This document shows, one piece after another, positions 23,585-35,793 of a DNA stretch of 64,000 nucleotides (within the stretch, counting starts at the first letter, position 1; the number at the start of each line of letters is the position of its first letter). The notes under the pieces were generated by a model that did no database searches, was not told where the DNA came from, and saw only the letters and a list, made by a program, of their open reading frames with translations. This stretch comes from Galeopsis tetrahit (lineage: Eukaryota > Streptophyta > Magnoliopsida > Lamiales > Lamiaceae), in the NCBI GenBank assembly GCA_963675135.1, contig OY776120.1:26316001-26380000 (forward strand), in the 5' to 3' direction. A program made the translations under genes and the position numbers.

Positions 23585-25257
23585 TTTTCTGCAAATTTCT
23601 TCAAAACTTCAGTTCGCCACAAATTGCATTGGGAGTGGTTTTTAGCCCTCCGCCTTCTCTCGTTTGAGAAATAAAACCGGCGGCTTAGCTTGAGTTGATA
23701 GCTTGTTTGCTACTGGACAATTTGAAAGAAAAAAAAAAAAAAACATTAAATATTTATTAATTCTATTTTTTTTTTTTTTTTCACTATAATTATTGTTTCC
23801 TTTAAGTAATTAAATTTGCACAAAATTCATTTTAGGTCCTTTTTTTTTCCTTGCCATTTTTTTTTTCAAAAGAAAGGCATTTTTATTCCATTACTCTCCA
23901 TTTCATAATAGACTGTTCAGCTTGATGCTCTCATTGTCAACAAAACTTTGTTTTAAGTCTTTTCTAGACTTAAAAATTATATGCAAGTCTTCTTTAGTAT
24001 ATCATGTCGATGTGGAATGGAACCATCAGTTTTCCATTCATTTTTTTTCTTTTTTCTTTTCTCCAATTTTTTTTAGAAGAATTTACAATATCATAGCAAA
24101 ATTAAATTACAATTTAGGAGCTTAAGATTTTGATTTTTTCCAAGTAGTTGTTTTTGCATGTTTTGTTCATATTCTCTTTAGGTATCTTTCATGTATATTT
24201 TGGAATGAATTTATGTGTAGTACTCTTAATCAATGGCGGCACAACATTTCACATTTTTCGATTTCTTACGGTTGCGTTCAACATAGTTCATGTTGAAATC
24301 ATATATGACATGTTTTGCCACATCATATACGTTACAAACAGTACACTCCCTTCATCCCTATGTGATTTACTCATTTTGACATTTTTATCGTCTCAACTTA
24401 ATTAATCTATTTTTTAAAATGTCAACATTTCTACTATCGATCTACCTTTTCTTTTCCTATGTCTTCCTACATTTATCTTTCGTATTACTTTTCACCAACT
24501 CAATACCTTTTTAATACTACAGTATATCTTTAAACCTTAAAAATAAATGTGTCAATTACAGTGAGACAAAAAGAGTATATGATTGTGTTGTCATGGTTTG
24601 CAACCACTATTTAAGTACTAGATATACACTTTAAAAATTATTTCTCAAAAGTCTTGTAAAGCGTAAGCGTGTAAACTTTTGAAGCAAGTTTTACGAGATC
24701 ATTAATCCATGGTGCAGAGTCTAGTTTCACCTATGAACATTTGAACGCATCATATTTTTTATTGTTCATCCATGGTTGAGTTGTTTAATTGAGTATATAA
24801 CATAAGTCAATCAAGTCTGCTATCTTCATTGTTTTGAATAAAATTAATAATTTGTACTTTCACTCTTTTGGGAAGACGAAGCTACAACTGAATAATTTGG
24901 TGAGTTCATTTCACCATTCTTTCAAATCATAACCTTGTTAACCATTCATTATCCTTCAAGTTATACGTTGAAATCATATTTTTTTCAACCATTCTTATGC
25001 TTATCTTGATCATTGCAACCTAACAACCATGTTTTTAAGAAACTCGTAAATGTGTCATCAGGTTTGATTTTTTTTAAGTTTTTCGTTGCATTTTATTGTA
25101 TGTCAGATACAAAGTATGTGTCGTATTTTTTGAAAAAATTGTAGTAGTAATCATTTTAGTAACACATATTTAAGTTATTAACTCATGCAATAGCATACAG
25201 GTACTCATATAGTAACACCAAATTATTTATGTAATAACATATTTTCATACGTTTTTA
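23585..25257. other. Upstream region of FTSHI4 and AT-rich intergenic DNA
   Basis: About 150-200 bp upstream of the FTSHI4 ATG (23584) should hold its promoter, but no distinct TATA box stands out. Homopolymer A and T tracts follow at 23730-23780 and 23840-23870. A probable decayed Stowaway-type MITE lies at about 24344-24574. No gene is seen. Confidence 0.5.
24344..24574. mobile_element. Probable decayed Stowaway-type MITE
   Basis: The left end CACTCCCTTCATCCC after TA and the right end GTGAGACAAAAAGAG before TA are imperfect inverted repeats of the Stowaway kind. Divergence is high. Confidence 0.4.
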
Positions 25258-26098
25258 TTACATTGAAAATGACTATGTTTTGGTCAATGGAAATAGTTTT
25301 TGGACCTTTTCCTCCTATTGATTTCTTGAACACTTTGAAAAGCCACTCAAATAACTCTGTTTTTCATCGTATTAAAATATACGCTCGAACATTATATTTT
25401 TTCGGTGGTTGTTTATTCCAGCAAATTGTGCACATATCAAATTATATTTATTCGTCCAACATGTTGTTAAAGTAAAGACCACAATATCACCATATATTGC
25501 AAAATTCTCCATCATCATAGAATCTCTCCATGATACATTTCTCATTCTCTCGTCATCATTCATATGAACCCTGTAGAAGAATTGGTTCTCTTCATTTGTT
25601 TGGTTCTGTATTATTTCCATAAATATTCTTGCATCATCTCCTTCTATTATTTTCGCATTCATTCGGTTTACAGAGTTTAGGTGATCTTTTGTTCACCTCA
25701 TGCATTGTATGCTAGAGTATGTAGAAATCTTATGGTCTTATACAAGTAGAAATTATGTCTTCAATAACAATTGTTTTTCCGTCTCTTAATGCTTTTTATG
25801 AACGATGAGAATGATCTCACCCTTTTTATTGTTAATGGATAATTGTGTTTCACCACTACATATTGTCCATCACCAATGATCTTTGCTCACATGTCTTGCA
25901 ATCAATTCTCCTCACCCCATACGGTGCTCTTTTTTTCTTCAATGATAGTCTAGCTAATATTTCATCCTTTTTTAAACCATCACAAGGGCATACAAAAAGT
26001 TTATAAGTCAACACATTGTTGTCATCTTTAGAGAATATATTTGTTGACTTACGAATACTAAACCCCATAGAATTGGCATATAATTGGTATGCATACAA
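25258..26098 (-). pseudogene. FAR1/FRS-like (MULE transposase-related) pseudogene
   Basis: On the minus strand, 26098-25856 encodes a FAR1 DNA-binding-like N-terminus (YANSMGFSIRKS, then FVCPCDG). 25662-25372 encodes the MULE-type core (FFYRVHMNDD, GDIVVFTLTTCWTNKY). 25350-25260 continues with FEWLFKVF and GPKTISIDQ. Between the first two blocks the frame is stopped several times, and the C-terminal half and SWIM finger are absent. FAR1/FRS proteins are transcription factors derived from Mutator-like transposases. This copy could be either a dead FRS gene or a dead MULE; no terminal repeats were seen. Confidence 0.75.
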
Positions 26099-27478
26099 TA
26101 TTGTTCATACATTTCATTTATTGTCTCTCTTTTCATTTGCATTAGTGAGCCACTTAATTCATCACGGTTATATGGTTTTCATCATCAATTTCTTTGGCAT
26201 GCGAATCATCTAACAATTCAATACTAAGTTTTGTACATGAGGTTCTATGTATAATTATAATTGAATAAAATTAATGCGTAACATTTTTTAACTATTGTAT
26301 TAACAGATTTTTATTTATCCAATAACATGTTAGTCTTTATTTTAAACTTTCTTTGATATATTATGCAGCAAGACACATTCAATAGTAGTAAGCATAATAT
26401 AGTAACACACAACTGTTCATTTAGTAACACTTTTTAAAAATATAATTCAAATATTGTTTATATGCATATGACATGATTGTGTTATATCTAGTATGCATGA
26501 TTGTTATTGTATTACAATAAAGACGTAATGAATAAGTTTTTTTTTCATGTTGTCACTGAATTAGGAGAATTTGTTGATGCAATTTCTTGATTACCTTCAA
26601 AATCGTCCACACTATTTATTTTGTTGACTAATTTGGCTTCATTCGACATTAATAATCTATTTCGACGTTGTGTGGTGTGCTTTTACAAGTTTCGTAGTTG
26701 GAATTTATGTGCTTCTATGATGCGATTGTTGATCTTTGTGCTTTCTCATTCAACTGGGCGTGACTTGGAAAAAGAAGAAATCTAATTAATACTCCATTCG
26801 TCCACAATAAGTAGTCACATTGAGAGTAGACACATGTTTTAAGAAAATGGTAGATAAAATAGATAAAGTAAGAGTATTGTGGGGTCCAATGTGAATAAAG
26901 TGATTGTTTGTGAATAAAGTTGATGTCAATTTGAGTAATTAAGTGATGGTTGAAGGGTGATGATAAAGTAATGGTTGAAATAAAGTGTATGAGACTACAT
27001 TTTGTGGACAGAGAATATAAGATAAATGAGACTACATTTCTTAGACTGAGGGAATACTAGATTCTGCCTAGGCTTTCTGTTTGATCCTTCAGCTCGCGCG
27101 CCTCCATATTTTTGTGTTGAGATTACACCTACAATATTGTACGCAAGTTGCACTCTAATAAAAAAAAATATATATGTAACAATTAGAGTTAAATATAATT
27201 ATAAATATGCATATTGTATTAAATACAAAAAACGGGACATAAAGTATGATTCCCGTCCTATCTATGCCTAGGGAGAATAATTTTTTTCCATCCCGAACTT
27301 CACATTGAAAAATATCGAGAATTGCTCATAACAAATATGGGATTCTTGTTCCCCATTTCTATGCTTATATGGTTCGATATGATTTCTGATTTCTTCTTCT
27401 TCTTTTCTTTCAGAGGTGGTTTAGAGGCATTCAATTCATTCATTTCCAGTAAACCACTACTCACACCCCGCAATATAT
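26099..27478. other. Intergenic AT-rich stretch
   Basis: Apart from the Stowaway MITE at 26792-27053 I see no gene, RNA or structured repeat here. Short ORFs show no recognisable domain. Confidence 0.5.
26792..27053. mobile_element. Stowaway-type MITE
   Basis: The left end CTCCATTCGTCCACAATAAG follows TA. The right end reads TTAGACTGAGGGAA before TA. The interior is shared with other MITEs of this window (47079, 9967). The right end seems partly duplicated: a second GTGGACAGAG end lies at 27003. Confidence 0.6.
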
Positions 27479-29146
27479 TGTTGGTCCTGAAATAAGTATG
27501 ACACAAGTGTATGGGGGGAATGCACTTGTGTATGCAAATTCTCTTCTTTTAAACAGATCAGGCTATCAGGAGTGTTGACTGGACAACTTTTCTGAATATG
27601 AATAACTTTGATTAGGTAATTAAACTACCGAGAACTATGAGGTAATCGGTTGAATAACTATCTAAGTAAGTTATATGTGCGGAATTATGGTTGGCCCTTT
27701 ATATTTAAACTCCTTTTAATTCTGAAAAACTTCTTAACACCAAACTGGTTTTCAGGGAACTTGTCCCAAGGCAGTTTTGCACAATTTATGGATTATATAT
27801 TTTGAAGATCACTTTGTGTGCAGTGTATGAATGTGTCACTGGTATGAAATAGCAGTGAGTAAATAACACAGTGGTTTATAGTGGTTCAGAGACTCAAGCT
27901 CCTACATCTACTTCCCTGATTGAACAAGATAATTCATTCTCTCTTGGAAATTAACTTGTTTTATAGTGTCAAGTTGCACTGATCAACCACACTACTCCTT
28001 AGTGCCTTGATCCATATGAATTCTAAGTTCTATTACTCAATCTACTCAAACTAAACTGTACTTCACTTGACAGTTCTAGTTCTCACACTTCTACAACAAC
28101 ACTTCTAACTTTCCTTGAAGGGTTTAAGAGTTGAGGTTGGTTCCAACTATGGTGAGATATCCTTTACAATGAAGAACTGTATAAGGATAGGATATTTCTC
28201 TAAGCTTTGATTGATATACAATGTGTTCAACTTAGTTAGGTACTGGAAGTGTTTTGGAAACTAAGAATTATATGTTCTTATGAGCTTGAAGGCTTGTATG
28301 CTTGATAGCTTGTAGTTTCCTTGACCAGTTGGATGCCTTGAATGGTTTCCAAACCCTAGTATTTATAGAACAAAGTGAGATTATGTCAGTTGGAGAGACA
28401 ACCTAAATTTGTCTATTTCCAACTTTTTAGGAATGAGCATCTTGCAAACAAAATCTGTGATAATGACATGTCTTCAATTTGGGAAGTAAACGGCTAAGCA
28501 TCTTTGTCTTGATTTGAGTGGCTCTCTTCCCAATGTCTGATTTGATTCTTCAACGGTCAACTAGAAGACATTCTTCCTGAAAGTTGATTCTTGTCTAAGG
28601 ACAACATTCCTTATGATCAACAAGACAGATCTATGCTCTTCATTATCTCTTCAGTTGACTTGGCTTATCAGCAGTGTTGGCATGCTTGTTCAGTTGAGTT
28701 GGCTTCTTATCTTCGTTGATTGTTACTTAAATCAATCTTGATGGACGTGTCTTTTTATTAGTGAGATTGGCTTGGTCAGCATAGTTGTCTCTTGCCTTAT
28801 AGTAGATTTTACTCTTCTGATCTACTTTGCTGATCTACTTTTCTGATCATCTCTTCTGATCTTCTCATCTTGGTCAAGTTGATGTCAGCAAGGTTGATTT
28901 GTAAGATGTAATCTACTGAAATTGAACCATCGGCAAGGTTGACTCTTCTGATCTTGAGCCATCAGCAGGGTTGAACTCTGTTGATCATGTGATATCGGCA
29001 GGGTTGACATCTTCTGGTCTTGAGCCCTAGGGAACTTGATTTATGTGATCTACTAAGCTTCTGTTCCCCCCAACTTATGCTATCTAGCATCTATAAGTTG
29101 CCTAATACATCAGTTGTTCAACTAACCTGATTTATATGTTCCAACA
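27479..29146. repeat. Unclassified 1.7-kb repeat, possibly a solo LTR
   Basis: The block begins TGTTGG and ends CCAACA, like an LTR, and lacks any long ORF. A 9-bp direct repeat GTCCTGAAA lies just inside the left end (27484-27492) and just outside the right end (29147-29155). That does not fit a simple LTR duplication, so the borders are uncertain. The right part carries degenerate repeats (see 28880-29030). Confidence 0.3.
28880..29030. repeat. Degenerate tandem repeat with a GGCAGGGTTGA-type core
   Basis: Three to four units of roughly 33-50 bp share the pattern CCATCRGCARGGTTGA...CTTCTGATCTTGAG. They lie in the putative solo LTR. Confidence 0.5.
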
Positions 29147-29155
29147 GTCCTGAAA

Positions 29156-31175
29156 CATACTTAGTCAATTTAACTTGTGCCTATCATCGGAGTTTTGGTA
29201 TCTTAATCAAAATCTCATTTTATTCCCAACATATACTAAACACACCCAAATATCAAGCACAACCCACTAATTTTTTAAAGATGACATATTTTACTAACTG
29301 CACCCCATGCTATTCCTACACTACCCTTACCCCTCCCCCCCAAAAAAAAAAAAAAAACCTCACACCCTATTACTAAACACACCTCGTGATAAAAAAAAAA
29401 AAAAGCACCCCACTTTTCTTCCTCCTTTAAAGAAGCACACTTCATATTGCAAAGCAAGTACATTAAGCACGGATGTTAAAAGTTCTTGCACTATAATATA
29501 TTTGTTCGACTGTTAAGTAATGAACAATAATCCATTCGTTCAGGTGTTATGTAATGAACAATAACACAAATGTACGACCGCATAACACTTAGTGAATTAT
29601 TCTTTTAAAAATTGTTCGGCCAAATTTAGCCTACACCCTTTGATTTGTTCGGCCACGATTACGTAATGACACAGCTAGTCTAAAAAATGATAGTTTAGTA
29701 CTTTTACTCTGTGTCCATAATACTAAGGGGTGTGTTTAGTATATGAGGAGTTAATATGAGGTGCTTTTTAGACCTCTCCTTTATATCTAGGTGCTACTTT
29801 TTTTAAAGTTATAATAGGTGCAAAATAATCATAAAATTATTATAATATCCTTCTATTAATTTTTTTAATATATCTTCCTCTTTTATTACTCATTCTTCTT
29901 CAACATCTACCAAACAAAACCCAAATTAATTATACACTATCAAAACATAGGGCCAATAGGGATGTAAAAAATCTCCATTTTTTGGTTTGTTTGTTTCAGA
30001 TTTTTTTAAATCTTCATAAAATAAACCCAAGAATCAACCAAATAACTATAAAAAAAATTGCATCACACCAAAATTATTGAATCAACCAAACTATAAGGAA
30101 ACATACAATTTTGTACGAATGAGAAAAAAAGTTTGCATCAACGATTTTTTTTTTTTTTGTATCAACCAAGAATTTTTTTACATCATACCAAAACTATTGC
30201 AACACCACAACAAAACTTTGCACCAACTGTGAACAAATCTGCTTATGCTTATGTCTCGAGTAAAAAAAAAAAAAAGCAGTTCTACTTTGTCTTCTTCAAG
30301 AATATTACGGCAAGAACAGATGCAATAATTCCGACCATCCTCTCACCGGTACAATATTTCGGCTAGGGGAAGATGTCCACTATGAGCGCCAAGAATATTC
30401 CAGCTTCGTCGGAGCCGGAGGGAGTGTGGCGGGTGGGAGAGCCTCCGCCAACACGGCTTTGTCGGGCAACTTCTTCGATACGTCTAGGTGGCGACGGCTA
30501 TGGACGACAATGACTATAGGATTAGGGTCTTCATGTTAGGCTCGACGTTTGTGGCGTGTGTGGGTGGGGTGGGGGGGTCGGACGATAACAACCATGGTGG
30601 GGGGCCGTGCGGCGATGGTTGCGTCGGCTCCAAGACTCCAAGAGAGGATAGGGTTTGAGAAGATTAAGGTTTGGGAGAGAGTGTTTGGAAAAGAATATTT
30701 GAATGAAATAAGTGAAATAGTGGAAACAATTTATTTTTATAGGGATAAAAATAGTATTTTAATACCTATTGATAACTTTTAAATTTTGTAGAAATGTACC
30801 GAGAAAATGTAAATGACACTAGTAAAAAAAAAAAAAAAAAGTCTTTAGTATATTATGGTGGGAGTTAATAGTGTTTTTTTTTTTTTTTAATTGACTCAAT
30901 CTTTGAATAGTCGAGTGGACGTCACACACAAATTGAGTAATGTTTTCCTAAGCAGTCGAGGGATACGACCACCCTGTGGAATTCATTTAGTTACCCCTTT
31001 GTCTTGTACATAAAGCGAGAGTAAGGGTAGGTAAAATTCCAGAAATAAGCCTCTGTCTCACAAGCCCCAAAACCAAAGCTTAAAATCAGAGAAAACCGAC
31101 ATTTCAAGAAACCGAGAATTCCCTTCCATATTCAAACCTAAACATTACCGAAAACACCAACCGGAGCGAGAAAAA
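29156..31175. other. Intergenic stretch upstream of the SWIB gene
   Basis: Low-complexity DNA with many A and T homopolymers (e.g. 29341-29357, 30824-30840) and a GC-rich patch at 30380-30650 without a convincing reading frame. The last 150 bp before 31176 should contain the SWIB gene's 5' UTR and promoter. No gene is supported here. Confidence 0.45.
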
Positions 31176-34100
31176 ATGGTATCGGATTCGGAGCTGATCG
31201 AACGGCTGCAACACTTCCTCACCACGTCGGACCTCACCACTACCACCACTGCTATCCTGCGCCGCCGCCTTGAGGAACATTTTTCCATCGATTTATCCGC
31301 TAGAAAGGCGTTTATCAGAGAACAGGTCGATACTTACATGCAAACCCAAATTGAAAAAGTTTCCGATAATGAACAAGAAAATGAAATTAACCAAGAAGAA
31401 GAAGAGGAAGAAGAAGACCAAGGAGAAGAGGAATCATCAATGGCAACTTCTGCCAAATACACCTCTAAAAAACGGTTGGTTTCACAATTTGTTTTCTTTT
31501 CTTTTTTGCTGGGGAGTTCAGATGTTATTTTTCCTTTTTTTTTTTTTTTAGAGGTTTTTAGATAGCTGATTAATTCGTTATAGTTATGACGTTTTGCCCT
31601 TTGTCTCTTTTGTGCTTTTAGGCTGCACGGTTATCTATGTATTCCTATTTCCTACTTGTATAATAATCAGTGAATTTATCCTAATTTTGATAAAGGATGT
31701 AATTCAAGTTATATGTTCTGTTCTGATATTGGAGGACCATCAATGTGAATTTTCGGGAATTGGAGTATTCAAACTTTTTTCTGTGAGAACTCAATTCGTC
31801 GCATGCATTAACATTTGTGTTCTGTTTAATTTTCTGTTTGTTTTGCAGCTTATGGTTCTTAATGTGAAGTAGTTTGACCAAGTTGTAGATTATAATTACA
31901 AGTTTCTACCATTGTTTTTTGTTTTTCCTTTAATTCATTCATGATGATATGATTTTTTTTCCCTTTTAACAATAAACACAGTTTTTTTTTTTGTGCATGT
32001 TAAGTTAAACCCTGTTCTAAAACATTCTTTTGTATTCTGAAATGTTCATTGGTCACACTAAGCTATGCTTGGATGTTTTTGGAGAACTAACTGAGAAAGT
32101 CTACATGTGAAAATATGATGTATCATGTATTAGGAGAGAAATTTGTTGGGGAGCATCATAATTCATATATATTTGGTTTTATATTGGGGTGATGCATTAA
32201 GGATGAAATTGGTTTGATAAATCATAACTGAACACAGCCTTAAAATTTAACATAATAAAAAACTAAAGAAAATTATGATTGTGCACTGCTTTTACTTTTT
32301 CAATGTTAAATGACCCCAATTGGTTATTGGCTACTTCTGCCCTCTGGTCGAATACCTAGTACACACAACACAATATAATTCGTTTGGATCAATTGTCTGT
32401 GGGTATCATCTTGTCGAGTGCATGCATACCCGAAGTTCCCAAAATTGACTATGCTCTACCTCTGCAGACTGTCCAGCTATTTTTTTGTTATCTTGATGTT
32501 CTATTAAATTATCCAAAAAAGTTGAAGAAATTGCAGTATATGCCTTCCAGGACACTAATAACTTGACTGCAAACATACCCAGTCTAGATAGAACAATGAT
32601 GGGTTTAGCAATTTAATAGATCAAGGCATTATTAGTCCTAGTTAACATTTCTATTAAGTTGAATTTGCATGTTTTGAGCATTGAGGATTCCAGATATGCA
32701 ACTCTTATGTAATGTTCTCATATCAAGCTCTTCCGCATCCAGGTCTTTCATCATATAAGTCAACTGATATTACTTTCTAAACTTTTATTTGCATATATAC
32801 ACTTACGTATAAACTTCTCTCGTCAGATCTTGTAAGAAGGAGAAAGTCAAGAAAAGAGGTGGAGGTGGAGGAGGTGGAGGATTTACCAAATTATGCAGTC
32901 TTTCTCCAGAGCTTCAGAAATTTACAGGAGTACCCGAATTAGCTCGAACAGAGGTATAACAAACTTAAATGGTCTATACTTCTGGAGGCATAGTTCATTT
33001 AGAGGTCCCTAAAATATCACCTTTTATTATGGAAGACCCAAAGTACTTTTTGTTTTAAAAAAACCCTGGAGTATCAATTTTTATTTTGAAAGATCCCTAA
33101 AATATTGAAATATGATTTCACGAGGTCCTTTTCTAACATTGGGTGAAAGCTTCTTCTATTAAAATGGTTTCTTTATTAGACTGCTGCTTTTATTAAGAAT
33201 CTAAGATTGAATTAATGTACAAATGAATTTTTAGCTTCAATAGAATGTTAAAAAAGGACCCCATGAGATCATATTTCAATACTTTAAGGGCTTTTTAAAA
33301 TAAAAAATACTTTAAGAACCTTTCAAAATACATGTGAATATTTCAGGGACCTTAGATCCATTATGCCTACATGTGAATATTTCAGGACCTTTCTAAATAC
33401 ATGTTTAAGATTACATACCTTCCTTCTGTTTCATGACCAGGTTGTGAAGAAACTTTGGATGCATATTAGAGAGAATAATTTGCAAGATCCGTCCAACAGA
33501 AGGAATATACTTTGTGATGACACACTGCGCAACCTTTTTGCTGTAGATAGTATAGATATGTTTCAAATGAATAAGGCCCTTGCAAAGCACATATGGCCTT
33601 TGGATTCTGATGGTGGTATGATTTCTGGCATATGAATATCCTCAAGATGTACTTTCTTGAACAATATTGTGTCTTCTTATATCTTTCCTTATGTGTGTCT
33701 GTATGCTTAAGATAGGCTGTAGTATTTATTCAAAAGATGCGCTTGAATACTATTCTAAATATTGTTTTGATAGATTGGTGCTATAAAAATCATACAATAT
33801 GACCAAGGAAATAGACATTTAAGCTGTTAAAAATAATGTAAAAGGAGTGTTAGCAATCTTATTAAGCTGAGTTCTTTTACCTCTCTTGGATGTATTGGAT
33901 AAGAGATGTAAGAGTTGCAGTCAAAGGGTATTGACAGTTTTCATTTTTGGATTGTTGTGACTACAATTGCTTTCTAGCTTTAGACAAGAAGAAGTTGGTA
34001 GCCAGAACGTGTATAGCCTCGCTAGACGACTGCTATTGGATCAGTTGATGAGGAGATAGGCTTTTGATTAAGATAATAATAGTAAACTTTCTATAGTATC

Positions 34101-35793
34101 TGGACTTCATTTTTGGTGATCAATAAAAATGTTGAACTGATTACTAAGGAATTTTATTCAATAGAGTTCTTATGAAAATATGGCTTAAGATCCCAATATC
34201 GTTGAGTGATGAAGGTATGGTTGATAGATAAACCTTTTGAGCAATAGTGCTGTATGTGGAAAGCTATTAAGCCATCTAGATTTAATTGGAATATTGTGTT
34301 CTGGATCTGACTTCATATAGAATATCACATTCTGAGCCTAACCTTAAGTTCCATGTAGTTGTTGGAACTCATTTTATGCATTGATCTTTCGATCTATAGA
34401 TATTCACATCAACTATTTTTTTGTTCTTATAGGTGCTTGGTGGTGCATGGGTCTTCTGAGTTTATTTATGTTCAATTTTATATAATGGCAGCAAAATTTC
34501 AAATCAGCTTGCTGAATTCTACATTATGTAGCTTTTTTTTGGCCTATATATAGCTGTTTTACTAGACCTAACTTCTATGATTTATGTCTTCAAAATGAAG
34601 TACCTCCAGTCAACTCTGAACCTAAAGCGAAGAAGCGGAAGCAAGAGAAAGATGAAGGTTGGAATTCTAGACTGAGCCCTTATAAATGCTTCATTCTTAT
34701 TTGGTTAATAAATTTCTTATTTCATTGTGAAGTGATTTCCTGAGCCTCCGACTCCAGTGCAATTGCAATTTCTTGTGTTCAATAATTTAGATTAGCAGTT
34801 CTCTTCTGTCCAAGTACTCACCCTAATGTTACGGTTTTTGGCTCTTTATAAACCACTATGAAAAAACAGAGTGAGCATTCATGCATGCTTCTATCATTCT
34901 TTGCGATGAGCACCATCTATTTTTTTTAATAATAGCCAGCAATCCTGCAATTCTTTTCATATTTCCTGAATTCTTAATAAAAAATTGCTTCCTTTTTTTC
35001 TTTTTCTGTAAATTGTCTTTATCAGATCAAGATGAGCCGAAGAAAAAAGAAAAACGACCTAGGGGTGGAAATTCAGCCTTCCTTGCTCCTATTAAACTCT
35101 CTGATGCCATGATGAAGTTTCTTGGCACAGGAGAAGATGCACTACCTCGTTCTGATGTTGTTAAGCGAATCTGGGATTACATCAAGCTACACAACTTGCA
35201 GGTAAAAAATATGTTAATTAATTTACACATTTTAAAGTAAATTATTGGTCACAATAGTTCTATAATACAGTAGTGTTTCACAGATGGAAGAACCCCTTAG
35301 TATCTTATTTGTATTTCTAGTTTGAGTAAATTGCAATATTGGTCTAATATCTATTGCGTGTTGGCGATTTTAGTCCCCATACCTATCACTTTCTCAATTA
35401 AGTCTCGTAACTTTTAAAATGCTGCAGTTTTTGTCCTATATTGATAACTTTTTTGTTTTTGTTTTAGGATGATAATTAATTTGCTATTTTTTTAATTGAA
35501 ATTAATATATTTGGGTCTCATTATTTATGCCACATAAAGCAATATTAGTCTGGTTGTTATGTGGAATTCCGGCAGCTCCCGTGACTTAAGTGAGACTTAC
35601 TTTCCCTGGACTGGTTCTGCAAAATCTCAACTTTCGCTAACTCTTTTTTAAATGTTTTTTTATGAAGGACCCGTCAGACAAAAGACAAATAATATGTGAC
35701 GAGAAGCTGAAAGAGCTTTTTAATTTAGACACCTTCTGTGGATTTACAGTTGCGAAACTCCTAACTGCTCATTTTATAAAGGCAGAACAGTGA
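31176..35793 (+). CDS. DEK_C plus double SWIB domain protein (6 exons)
   Basis: Exons are 31176..31474, 32827..32953, 33441..33615, 34601..34657, 35026..35201 and 35668..35793, giving 319 aa. Residues 1-60 form a DEK C-terminal domain (SDSELIERLQHFL...). An acidic Glu-rich stretch (about 65-88) follows, then a basic linker with eight glycines (111-118). The first SWIB/MDM2-like domain is at about 121-200 (LSPELQKF...VVKKLWMHI). A Lys-rich linker and the second SWIB domain (LSDAMMKFLG...VVKRIWDYI) at about 242-317 complete it. This order matches plant SWIB proteins related to yeast UAF30 and BAF60b, nuclear proteins of chromatin or rDNA transcription; the exact target is not known. Exon 3 has two donor choices 3 nt apart (after 33612 or 33615). 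Introns carry MITE sequence at 33003 and 35324. No defects are seen. Confidence 0.88.
33003..33352. mobile_element. Mutator-like MITE in SWIB gene intron 2
   Basis: A 350-bp inverted-repeat element starts AGGTCCCTAAAATAT and ends ATATTTCAGGGACCT, with arms pairing for about 130 bp. I could not find a clean target duplication. A 20-odd-bp copy of the right terminal sequence recurs at 33370-33390 just outside. Confidence 0.65.
35324..35605. mobile_element. Truncated Mutator-like MITE in SWIB gene intron 5
   Basis: GAGTAAATTGCAATATTGGTC at the left end, then TTGGCGATTTTAGTCCC and CTCAATTAAGTCTCGTAAC, match the family of the element at 14910-15324. The right end is missing. Confidence 0.55.

Noticed and set aside
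29225..29760. Inverted ATACTAAACACACCC / GGGTGTGTTTAGTAT pair
   Set aside because: The pair points outward rather than framing an element, and no target duplication was found.
30380..30780. GC-rich patch with a 77-codon ORF
   Set aside because: No domain and no splice-supported extension; composition suggests repeat-derived DNA.
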